Shown here in pieces: positions 22,672 to 32,266 of a DNA stretch of 64,000 nt. The notes beneath the pieces were generated by a model. It searched no databases. It saw only the letters and a program-made list of their open reading frames with translations, and was not told the origin of the DNA. How positions within the stretch are numbered: position 1 is the stretch's first letter; each line of letters starts with the position of its first letter. The DNA comes from Metarhizium brunneum (taxonomy: Eukaryota > Ascomycota > Sordariomycetes > Hypocreales > Clavicipitaceae), in assembly GCF_013426205.1 (NCBI RefSeq), contig NC_089422.1, positions 2,666,001-2,730,000 on the forward strand, given 5' to 3'. The position numbers and the translations under genes are program-made.

Positions 22672-25600
22672 ATGACTTCCGAGGATCTGTCTCTCTCTGA
22701 CCCTTCTTCTGATGAAAGCTTGTCACTTTCATCTGCTTCTGAAGAAGCATTCCCACAAGATGAATGGGCTGTACGCAGAATACTAGCAGAAGCGAAAGTC
22801 CAAGGCGAAATAAAATACCTGATAGATTGGGACGGCTTCGATCTATGCGATGCCACTTGGGAGCCTGCCGAACATTTGAGCGAGGGTCTCTTAGCAGACT
22901 GGCTAACTGCTAAGAAGAAAACCGGTAAGAAGACAGTGCCAGGGTTTAAGATTGATCAATGGAGGCAAGCTGTGAACGACGACATTCGTGCCAAGTATGC
23001 AAAACATACAAAGAGAAATCAGCAAAGAGCACGTTTGGGGCTGGGGCAAAGCGAGCTAGACTTCACATTAGAGCAGTGGATAAATTCGGTGCAAGGACCA
23101 TCGGAGGATGATACAACACATACAAATGAAGAGCACATCCAGGAGAAATATTCTGCTCCTGTTTCAGAGCCGCCTACTACCGAGCCAAGGATAATTGGAC
23201 AGAGCCCAGCCAGGATCAATGATCAATCTAAGGAACAAAAGGCAAGAAGTTCACTTCGTGAGTCTCAAGGAACCCAAGACAACCGGACTCTGCCGATTAA
23301 GGAAGGATCAGTCTTGCAGTTTGTGTGTCAAACCTCTCACGGCCCTCCAGAATCTCCACAGGATTCTCCAAAGAATGAGAAAAAGTCACCGGTACAAGCA
23401 GCACAGGCCGGTTTATGTGCGTTAGATTCACAAAAGAGCACATTGAGTTCTACACCTAAGTCTAAAGGAGCACCGCATCAGCCCGATTCCCCACCAAAGA
23501 CTGCTGTTAGGTTCAGAATACCGTCAGTTGATTCGGCGTTAATGCCAAATGTGTTCGTTGGCGGGAAGAAGCGAAAGGCTCGACGAAACCTGCTGGACGC
23601 GGCATCCGACCCGAGTCGGCCGCCAAAGTTCCTGAATCACCACAAACAGCGCTTAATAGAGAAAGGATTGAGAGATAAGGAGGGCGTGACACCTCCAAGA
23701 AAAGAGGGCAATGAATCTCTGAGAGTGCATCCCATACAGGCTGCTATGCAACCCATAAATACAATGCCCACGAGTGGTAAAATTAGAGGCATTCTCGTAC
23801 CTCGAAGTTCTCTGGATCGTGTTATACCAAAGCCTAGCCCAAAGAAAAAGAGGGTACACTGGGAAGATGATCTTATTTCTCAGAAACCTCAAATCCCAGC
23901 TGAGTTGGAGAGCCTTTTTGTTTCAGATGAGCCATCAATAGTGGCTCTAAATGCCGATTTCTGCGCCATGGGAGCTTCTGCAGAGTCTCCCTCCAAAGGA
24001 GCTCCTTCAATTTGTTCAGCGCAGCTTCCCCCCAGCTGCGATCGTTCTACAATCTCTAAACCATGTCAATTCGGGAGCCCTGACGGCTTATTCGCAACGT
24101 TAGACTTCAGAGATCTACAACTCAAGAACAAGCCTTCCTGGTCCTATTGTTTTGATGGTTCAGATCGGCTAGTATTTTGCCATGTCTGCACAGTACATGA
24201 TCTTCTCTCGCAAACGGCGTGCGGAGCGCTTGAGGAATTGAGCATTTGTCAAGGTACAACTTCATGCAGTGGCATGGACAAGAATATCGTTATGTTGGTA
24301 GCCAACCGGCTACAATCAGGGTATTTTGCCGCAGTATGTTTTCAAAATGACTTCTGCATTCTCATCTTCTGCCCGTCTTTTCTGGACTGGACAGACGCAT
24401 CTCCTGACATCGCCAATTCACCATGTGAGAACATTGGGCTTAGGTTCTTGATCTTTAAACCAAGTCCTTTGTTTAAAAATTCAATGCTAGCCTCTATTAA
24501 CCCACTATCGTCAAGGGCGTCCGACTTTATCGCCGGTAGTCTCAGTGCATTCAACTTCTTCTTTGGAACCATATACAGGGACCTGGTATTTAGTCGGAAA
24601 GATGACAAGGCCACAAATAATTTCTTTCTGGTATTTCCGCCCTCGTATCAAGAAGAAGCTGTATTGGTTTCACAGTGGTTACGGGAATCGGTACCCAGTT
24701 GCAATATAAAATCGAGCTTGCAACCCGGCCAGTGGTCTAACTTCTTGACACTTGACAGTAGCATTGTCATATTTCATGAAGAAGTTCTCTGGACTATTCC
24801 ATCGCTCCCGAATATATCTACCATTCTTCACAGCCAAAGTTGGAATCTTGAATGCTTTGTGTTATCTTCCTCCGGAGATTTTGGGCAAAACATCCAACGA
24901 TTTAACCACACTGGTCCAATAGCAGGCGACTATCGCCTAACTCAAGTCTTTTCGCAGGGAACAGTAATACTGCTCACACCAAGCTTCGTGGTATCCCAAC
25001 CAGCGCAAGTGTACAATTTTCTTAAATGGTTCTGGCAGCATTATGATAACCATGGTACAAAGCACGGACCAGCAAGGTTGGCCGTATGCTCTGACATATG
25101 TGACTGGTTGTTTGATCTATCACAAAGCAAGGGTGCTACAAGGGGAGTGTCAGAGACATGCCATCCAGGCATCAGGGCGACTGAAAGAGCTGTTGAAGCC
25201 TTAACTAAGTGTTGCAATCTTATGCAGTATATTATTGCAGAAACAGAGAATTTCGAAGAAGGACCACTGGTATACGCGCCCGATGTATTGGATGGAAATG
25301 ATGAGCAGAGCCTCGTCAACTGGTTTGGTTCCTGGGCAATGCTCCATATTCAACAATTCAGGAATTTCCTTGTGCTAGGGTCCAGCTACCAAACAGAAGC
25401 GAGGTTGTCACGGGTTATTCGACCGGTCCAGTTCGTGACATGCTGTACAGAGCACCTCCCCCCTCAGGACCTTGTCACAGTTCAAACACCACATTATCTG
25501 CAACCGGGAGCGGCTAGCGTAATTCCAGAAGCTATGTTGGCCGCAAAGACGGGAGAGTTCCTCACGGATATCGAAAAGGGCTACGGAGGTTTATCCTTCT

Positions 25601-26559
25601 CCCCTCTGGTCCTGTATCGATACCCAATCACTTGTTGGGATTCTGAGACTATTTTACAATTGGGGGATTGCAAGTCGTGTTTCAAGGACTACAGCAACTG
25701 GTTCAATCATTTTAAAGAGCCATTCTTCTCGAGACCGATGGGGTTATGCTCCATAAATATGCTACCTAACTACAAAAATACTTACTTGGGGCTATTCTAT
25801 ACTAGAGATGAAGAACAGAAATCTGTGTGCTCTTCATCTCGCGAAGCACAGGTCCAAAACCTTCGTCCCTGGATTGCCATTTACAGGCCTGCTGATATTC
25901 ACACCAGACCATGGAAGAACATGGAGTTATTGATTTGGGACCCTTTAATCCGCAACAGTGTGTTTCAGGGCAATGAATTTTACGAAGGAGAACTTCTTTC
26001 TGCTCAAGAGAGGCTTGTTAGTTATGTTGTGGATAGGAGTCGGGATTTAAAAACTACACTTCCTCTCGAGCGAGTCTGGGTTGGGCCGTTCGATGACCAC
26101 CAGGACGATGGATTTGTGGATCCCTTTGATTGCGTGTTGAGCTGGATTAGGACCATCTCTAACTCGGTGAAAGAGAGACTTCCCTTGTACGGGAAACAAC
26201 TTTCATCTCGAGGATGGAAACAAGTCAACCTGGAAGATTTGCTCACGAGGGCCGGCGAAGGCAATGTTCCGCGGCAGATATCGGAAACCCAATCTGCTAA
26301 TAAGCAATGTCTTCCACTCCGGACAGTTTTTCAGGCGCCCAAGCCGAATATAGGCGCCAGGAGGTCGCCCATATGCAATAATCGCTTACAGGCGGCTATG
26401 TTGAGACACCAAGACTCGAACGAGATATATTTCACCTTTCAACCAACCTTGAAATGGTATGGCGAGCAGGTGGCGGCGGGCAGGGGCCTTCAGCACCTTA
26501 AAGTTTTAGACTGGCAAACTTTCTTTACGCGTCACAAAATCCACGATCCCGAGGATTAA
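22672..26559 (+). CDS. Large chromodomain protein, uncharacterised C-terminal region
   Basis: A single exon of 1295 residues starting at ATG 22672. A Ser/Asp/Glu-rich leader (residues 1-30) precedes one chromodomain at about residues 35-85. It shows EWAVRRILAEAKVQGEIKYL, IDWDGFDLCDATWEPAEHL. The three aromatic-cage positions expected from HP1 are Trp, Trp and Phe, so methyl-lysine binding is plausible. Residues about 90-420 are disordered, Ser/Pro/Lys-rich with KKRK and PKKKRVHWEDD patches. From about 440 to the end is a long globular, Trp/Phe/Cys-rich region with segments such as NIVMLVANRLQSGYFAAVCF and NFFLVFPPSYQEEAVLV, which I cannot place in a family. The overall plan recalls chromodomain partners of fungal heterochromatin complexes (Chp1, CDP-2), but orthology is not shown. 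No introns are needed. HDA1 lies 10 kb away. Confidence 0.75.
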   Translation: MTSEDLSLSDPSSDESLSLSSASEEAFPQDEWAVRRILAEAKVQGEIKYLIDWDGFDLCDATWEPAEHLSEGLLADWLTAKKKTGKKTVPGFKIDQWRQAVNDDIRAKYAKHTKRNQQRARLGLGQSELDFTLEQWINSVQGPSEDDTTHTNEEHIQEKYSAPVSEPPTTEPRIIGQSPARINDQSKEQKARSSLRESQGTQDNRTLPIKEGSVLQFVCQTSHGPPESPQDSPKNEKKSPVQAAQAGLCALDSQKSTLSSTPKSKGAPHQPDSPPKTAVRFRIPSVDSALMPNVFVGGKKRKARRNLLDAASDPSRPPKFLNHHKQRLIEKGLRDKEGVTPPRKEGNESLRVHPIQAAMQPINTMPTSGKIRGILVPRSSLDRVIPKPSPKKKRVHWEDDLISQKPQIPAELESLFVSDEPSIVALNADFCAMGASAESPSKGAPSICSAQLPPSCDRSTISKPCQFGSPDGLFATLDFRDLQLKNKPSWSYCFDGSDRLVFCHVCTVHDLLSQTACGALEELSICQGTTSCSGMDKNIVMLVANRLQSGYFAAVCFQNDFCILIFCPSFLDWTDASPDIANSPCENIGLRFLIFKPSPLFKNSMLASINPLSSRASDFIAGSLSAFNFFFGTIYRDLVFSRKDDKATNNFFLVFPPSYQEEAVLVSQWLRESVPSCNIKSSLQPGQWSNFLTLDSSIVIFHEEVLWTIPSLPNISTILHSQSWNLECFVLSSSGDFGQNIQRFNHTGPIAGDYRLTQVFSQGTVILLTPSFVVSQPAQVYNFLKWFWQHYDNHGTKHGPARLAVCSDICDWLFDLSQSKGATRGVSETCHPGIRATERAVEALTKCCNLMQYIIAETENFEEGPLVYAPDVLDGNDEQSLVNWFGSWAMLHIQQFRNFLVLGSSYQTEARLSRVIRPVQFVTCCTEHLPPQDLVTVQTPHYLQPGAASVIPEAMLAAKTGEFLTDIEKGYGGLSFSPLVLYRYPITCWDSETILQLGDCKSCFKDYSNWFNHFKEPFFSRPMGLCSINMLPNYKNTYLGLFYTRDEEQKSVCSSSREAQVQNLRPWIAIYRPADIHTRPWKNMELLIWDPLIRNSVFQGNEFYEGELLSAQERLVSYVVDRSRDLKTTLPLERVWVGPFDDHQDDGFVDPFDCVLSWIRTISNSVKERLPLYGKQLSSRGWKQVNLEDLLTRAGEGNVPRQISETQSANKQCLPLRTVFQAPKPNIGARRSPICNNRLQAAMLRHQDSNEIYFTFQPTLKWYGEQVAAGRGLQHLKVLDWQTFFTRHKIHDPED

Positions 26560-26857
26560 GGTGGACATAGGTTGCATCATTGCATTGGAACAGAGATCTT
26601 TAGACTATACAGCATTGCTAGGCACGGCGTTAAAATTGGGTGGGCGGGGTTGGGCTCCAGGGAATAAATGAATGTCTCCTGGCTTCTATTTAAGTTGATT
26701 CGTTGCTAGCTAGAGATAAGGTAGAGTCAACTCTAGAGGTTCGTAAACAGCTTTGTAATATGCACGCCATTGTTTTTGCGACTAGCAAAGCAAACAGACG
26801 TCCTCCAGTGACTCGGTCTTTGGTGAGCCGGCCAGATTGAGCGCCATCAAGTAATCA
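26560..26857. other. Short convergent intergenic region
   Basis: These 298 bases lie between convergent stops of the chromodomain and peroxin genes. They presumably hold both 3' UTRs. Nothing else is visible. Confidence 0.6.
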
Positions 26858-27992
26858 TCATCTTGTTGAAGCAGGAAAGTTCCTGGTGCTCAGAAGCACA
26901 CCCTTGACGCGCCTAATGTTATCCCTCACTTTGCGAATTTCATCTTCTGGTTCGTTCCTTTTTGCGGACCCATATATATCATAACCGCCGACAAACTCAG
27001 TATATCCGCCGTACGTCATACCATCAAGATCATCCCGGAGGAGATCTAACAAAGTCTTGACATCCTCAAACCCCTCGCTTTGAGCCCGGTATTGATCTTT
27101 GAGAATGGAAAGGGATTTTGTTAGAGAGGTCAATGTATCGGCATGGCGCTTAGATGTGGGCTCAGATTCCTTGGGAGCGGGCGTAGCATTCTGGTCTATT
27201 AATGAGGTTTGCGTCCCGATGTCGCGATGAAACATTTCTGTAGGGTCTTCGGCGTCGCTGCCGTCACTATCTTCGGATGATGTGGGCTTGGAAGTGGTAG
27301 ATGGGACCACGGACACGGTCTTTTCGAGCTGGGCTACCAAGTTGTCGAGTCTCTTATACGTTACGTCGTGCAGCTCCGTTCGTGCATCAGTCAAGTTCTC
27401 AACCATGGGGGCAATGAGGTACTTGCTGGTTGCGTATAGGACGGTTGATAGGCCAGCAAAAGCATACAAAGTGTTGAAGATGCCATTCTTAGTAACGAGC
27501 GGCGGCGGCCGTTCTGGCTTGACGAGGAACTCTGGGTATGTGACGATGGGAGGGCGGTCGCTGGCGGCGCTGAGCGTTGCCGAGTTGTGCAAGACAGACG
27601 TGGTTTGTGTGCTACCTGATTCGGGCGTATCGTTCTGTACAAGGGCACATGGGTCAGCGACTTATTCGACTGCTCGGCATGGGATAAACAAACAGGCGGG
27701 CAATTCAACCGACTTGTGATGATGATGATTCTGGATCCACGTCTGAGTGCCCTAGTAGCTTCTCAACGTCGCCTTCGCTGATGCCTTTGGACCTGAGGAA
27801 TTCGGCCTTCTTCGCCGGCGACGCTGATTTTACTGGGTCTTCGTCGAGGAACCTGCGCGCGATTTGAAGCTGCTGATGGTAATCAGTCTGCTGGGCTGGT
27901 GGTTCCGGCTCGATGGCGTTCTCGGCCGAGGCTTCTCGCTGCCATGCCGGGACAGCGGCAACAGGCTTCTTGTTCTGGTCAGAGTCGCCCAT
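26858..27992 (-). CDS. Pex14-family peroxin (Pex14 or Pex14/17-Pex33 type)
   Basis: Two exons, 27992-27714 and 27634-26858, with a 79-bp intron (GTCGGT...GTACAG). Total 1056 nt, 351 residues. Near residues 40-75 is a Pex14 N-terminal-like helix bundle (QIARRFLDEDPVKSASPAKK, then AEFLRSKGISEGDVEKLLG). Residues about 144-168 form one hydrophobic segment (GIFNTLYAFAGLSTVLYATS) ending in KYLIAP, likely a membrane anchor. Heptad-like segments follow (LDNLVAQLEKTV; LTKSLSILKDQY), then an acidic linker. The Pex14 N-domain normally binds the Pex5 receptor WxxxF motifs and Pex19 at the peroxisome membrane, docking cargo. Overall size and the single anchor with coiled coils also fit the Pex33 (Pex14/17) proteins of filamentous ascomycetes; the sequence alone does not decide. 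The peroxisomal siderophore steps encoded 20 kb away would depend on such an import machine, though the linkage is likely coincidental. Confidence 0.75.
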
Positions 27993-29617
27993 GCCTGGTA
28001 CGCTTAATACGTTCGATGAGGCGTCGTAATGGAATCCAGGGCGATTATCAGTGAGAGAGGCAAGCGGAGGAAGCAGACGTTAAATGGGACAATTGTGCGG
28101 ACCCTGTGAGCTGGGGATGCCTCGGCAAAAGATCAGTGACGGGCGCAGTCAAGAAATCTGGGGAACAGTCGACGCAACGTGCAAAGGAACTGTCACAGGC
28201 CAGGCAGCTGCAGCGAGCCAGCCCAGCGTCTGCTTAGCGCCTGCTCAGCGCCTACCAGCGTCTAAGATGACCAGACTTGACTTGACCACATGCAGCCCCA
28301 CAATGCCGTCAGTTTGCCGCCAGGCAACGAGTGCCAACTGTGCCAGTGCCTGCCTATCAATTGATGTCTCCACCAATGGTCAGCCGCGCCAGGTCAAGCT
28401 ACTCGTCCTGCCTGCCATCGCACTCTCACACCCTTGGATTGATATCCCGGACGCTCCCAGCATCTCGAAAACAGCTACCTTCAGCCTGTTCTATTACATT
28501 CTGCTTCTTGTAAAGGCGGAGAGGCCCTACGTAGCATCAATCGCTTTTTTTTTCCCCCTTGGAGCATCCCTCAACCCGCGACCTGGCGCCACGAATCCAG
28601 CCTTAGCTCTTCGTTGGCATTTCTGGTGACGATTGGTTCCGTCAACATCGCAACCGGGGGTGATTGAAACAAATATTGAACTGCGGACTCCATCTCCCAT
28701 TATCCGTTGATTCTGGTCCGTCTCGACGCTGGCTTGCTGGTCATCCTGGCTACACCCCGACGTGTCAGAGTGTCCATTGGCCAACTGGGCGCATTTGTGA
28801 CACCGGCGAAGGGCAAGGCTGAACATTTGACTGACCAATTCGCGATACTCGTCAGTCACACAGCAGGTAAGCCATCTTTTCTTTTCTTTTCTTTTCGCTG
28901 CTGCAGTCTTTACCCAGCGTGCCCAACATGCCTCTTCATTCCTCGGGAGCGCCTCACAATTGTTGCACCGTGCGATTCCCATATCGACCAGACGACATCT
29001 TCATGAACCTGGTCCGTTTGGCCTGCAACAACATTCAAAGGGAAATTGCCATTTGCCGCTTGTCCCTTACCAAAAGAGACGGCGATATGAACCACAAAGC
29101 CGGGTCTGAGCCACACATTGCGTGAAAAGGTCGCATTGAGGCACAAGCTGTGTCTGGAGCCGTCTCGTGCTCTGGGCGCTCTGGCGCTCTGGCGATCCGA
29201 TGCCTTGGCCTTCTCCCTGGCTGGCCACCTGGCCTGTTGTGTCGTGTTGGCGCGCCGTTGCTTCGTCATTTGTGTAACCCGACTTGAGGGTCTCCCGCTT
29301 GTTACTTGTCGAGCACTCGAGGCACACGTGCAGCAGCTTTTGGATGCAACGCTGGCCAATAAATCGAGTTCTTTCGGTGTCGAGGCTTGAGTGCTGCACG
29401 AGTACTGTGCCACCTTGACTTGGTGACGGTTGGCCAAAGTTGGCCAAAGTTGCAGTATCAACCATCTCGACAGCGAACCCTGGATTCTACCGCCCAGGCC
29501 ATCCTCTAACTTCCAAACCCGAGACCTTCAACCTACTTGGGCTCAGTGGTTATTGCTTGCAAATTGAGTCCGTCGATTGGGACATTCCTCTCCCCTACAG
29601 CAACCTTTCGCGCTACA
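27993..29617. other. Intergenic, divergent promoters of peroxin and IES2
   Basis: These 1.6 kb are rich in short Pro/Ser/Cys-type frames but lack conserved protein structure. TGACCAGACTT is at 28268-28278. A (CTTTT) repeat lies at about 28876-28896. A direct repeat GGCCAAAGTT lies at about 29431-29451. A 181-codon frame at 28084-28629 has no recognisable domain and unspliced, compositionally odd sequence, so I do not call it. Confidence 0.6.
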
Positions 29618-30986
29618 ATGGCCTCACGACCGCGGCGTTCTGCCGCCACAAAAGCAAACGAGTCTATCTCTGTTCATGCAAAATGGGCTGACGCTAGTGA
29701 AAGAAGTGAGCGCAGTACGATGACTTCCCGCCGATCTGGCCGCACCTCTGGCGCAGGTGCTTCAAGAGACCTGCCATCGTCCCCTGATGAAAGCGTTACG
29801 GTAAAGACGACGTCCAGGTCGACTCGTGGTGCCAATCGACGAAGTGATCGTTTTGACGGAGGCGAGATTGTCCATGGTACTAGAAACCGTGGTGGCAGGA
29901 AAAATTATGTAATCGACTCTAGCCCTGACGAGGAGGAGGAAGAAGATGCTGAAGGTGATGACGTTGAAGACGCAGATGAAGATGCCGAAGGAGATATGGA
30001 GGTTGATGCCGAGGGCGACGATATTGATGCAGAAGGAGAGGAAGATGCAGAAGGAGATATTGATATGGATGCACCGGTAGTCTCACGTACGATTAGGGTA
30101 TCGCAACCCGCTCCTAGGTCTGCCGCCAAAGTCGCTGCCTCCAAGATGGCCATTGGCGAGGATGAAGAGGACGAAGACGAAGACGATGACGACGAGTTAA
30201 GTGACCCTGTAGACAGTGATGAAGGTGAGCAGACAATGGGATTTGGTGATGAGACAATGGCCGACGAGGATGCCGAGGGCGAAGAGATAGAGGTTGCAGG
30301 GGAAGACGAAGAAGAGGAGGAGGAAGAAGAGGAAGACGAGGCGGAGGAAGGCGACGAAGATGCTGAAGGCGAAGAGGTTGGCAATGCTGAAGCCGAGAGT
30401 GATGGAGGTACTCGGGAAGGCACCCCTGATCTTACCAAAATGACGAAGCGTCAGAGGGCCAGATTTGAGGAAGAACCGCAGGAATACATGAAGTTGTCTG
30501 ATGGTAAGTGCATCGTCATCAGCAGAGCTACAGGGTCTTAGTAGCTGACGTGAACAACAGAGGTTCAAGTGAAGAAGCACTTCACAGCAGAAGAGCTGTC
30601 CATGAGGCGACAGGAAATGGCTCGTCGCCGTCGCAACCTCAGTGAGAAGCGCAACGAGGAGGTCAAGGTATGCTGGACCACAACATGGCCTTGCAAAACA
30701 CGTAACTAGTTCACGTATGCTGATGGAATTTTAGATGGAAACTATCAACAAACTTCTCAAGAAGCAAGCGCCAAAGATTAATCGCAAGGCGGCCGCTGCA
30801 GCTGCCCGGGCCGACAGTCCTACAGAGGAATTGTATAGACCTGATCCTACACTCATACGCTGGGTAAACAGCAAGAATGGGAGCAGAGTATCGGTGCCCG
30901 CGGATATCATGACCGGTCCAGCCGGCCAAGTCTTCTCGAAAGGTGGCGGTCTGGCATCCGGGAAGATGGTCGAAGAGGTAGCTTAG
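29618..30986 (+). CDS. IES2: INO80 chromatin-remodelling complex subunit Ies2 (PAPA-1-like domain)
   Basis: Three exons: 29618-30503, 30561-30667, 30735-30986; total 1245 nt, 414 residues. Introns are GTAAGT...AACAG (57 bp) and GTATGC...TTTAG (67 bp). The start at 29618 gives MASRPRRSAATKANES. Residues about 95-270 are extremely acidic, with the unit DAEGD/DAEGE repeated at least eight times. The conserved part runs from about residue 275: TKRQRARFEEEPQEYMKLSD, then across the first intron EVQVKKHFTAEELSMRRQEM and ARRRRNLSEKRNEEVK. This is the PAPA-1-like region that defines Ies2/INO80B. After it comes the conserved end with RPDPTLIRWVNSKNGSRVSV. Ies2 binds and activates the Ino80 ATPase in the nucleus. 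The spliced PAPA-1 domain makes the call firm. The size of the acidic block is typical of fungal members and may vary by repeat number. Confidence 0.88.
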
Positions 30987-32266
30987 ACGAACCTGGCAGC
31001 ATGCACGACTTGACCTTTGAGCCCAGGTTGGGAGGAGATTCATGCTGTAGTGGAGTCGAGGGTCAAAGGACGCTTGTGAATTAGAGGACAACAACATCAA
31101 GGGAGTATTGGTTTATTGCCTTTTGACATAGCTAGGCAGGTACTTGAGTGAACTTTTACCAAAGGGGACTTGACGTGAAGACAAACATGGTGTACTCAAA
31201 AGCGCCAGCCACGATTCGTAATACGTTATTCGAAAAGCATCCACACCGGTGTATTGAATTACAACATAGCAAGGAAGACGGGGGCTTTGCCTTTGTGCGC
31301 CGAGGTTGTGAAGCAGTGATTGATTGAGCCTCCAGTCTGTAGACGAAGGGCTCTAAATCTATGACTCTGCTCGTGGCACAGGAACAAAAGCCTACGGCAG
31401 TGAAGGCATGCAAAAAGAGACGGCGGCTTTTGGGGCGCAGAAAATCAACTTTGCGACGACACATACAATATATGGTCATGCTGCGATGGGAAGACGATGT
31501 GACGTGGCTTTGTTAAGTTGATAGGAAGGGCCCTTGTCGTCGTCATGGTGTCTGCATGTGTCGTCTTCTCAAGACAATTATGGAAGCAGTATTAAGCACA
31601 CTCAAAACAAAATGGCACGTCCATATCATGCTTTGGTTAACGAATCGCACAAATGTCAAGGCTCAATTCAAGGCGACGCCACGGCCCAGATTTGCGAATT
31701 GCGACGTTGCTTTCGCACCACATCCCACTACCTACTTGTAGGTACGTTCGACTACTTTACCTGACTTTGTTCTCACCCAAGTCTCACCATCTCATCCCAA
31801 CCTACCCAGCCACCACTTAGGCGACAAAATGTGAAGGAAACATGGTTCAACATGTTGACGATGTTCATTGCTACTACCTTGTTCCGTCTCTTTGCCACTT
31901 CCCTTTCTCCCCCCCGCCCCGGCCCTTGTCCTGTCTTTTGCGTGTTCCTGGATTGTTATATCGAGCTCTCCTTGTTCAAAAAGTCTTCTTTCAGCTGATG
32001 CACCCTTGCCCCGTACAGCAGCGGCGGGTTTATTATATATATCTGCCCAGTCGCTTCACTACTTTTGTGTCGACAATCAACGCACACAACCCCCCCTGCC
32101 CCTATTCTTCCGACTTCCAGGTGTAGTTCCTTGGTATAGGATAGGACAGCTTACAAGTACAAGGCCCTGTAAACGACGGCGAGCCACGACTTGCAAAAAA
32201 GAGCGGCCGTGGAGTGTCTCGTTTCGGGGCTATTTTTGTCTACCCGATCACCAACGGCTTCGACAG
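30987..32266. other. Intergenic, between IES2 and Q/N-rich gene
   Basis: These 1.3 kb hold the IES2 3' UTR and the promoter/5' UTR of the downstream gene on the same strand. Pyrimidine-rich DNA from about 31865 to 32120 looks like a fungal promoter/leader. Short frames have no motif. No gene is called. Confidence 0.6.

Noticed and set aside
28084..28629. 181-codon plus-strand frame between the peroxin and IES2
   Set aside because: No domain, Cys/Pro/Ser-biased, ends in a low-complexity stretch, and contains a word shared with other intergenic regions.
29905..30438. 177-codon minus-strand poly-Ser frame opposite IES2
   Set aside because: It is the complement of GAA/GAG/GAT codons in the acidic block and so purely compositional.
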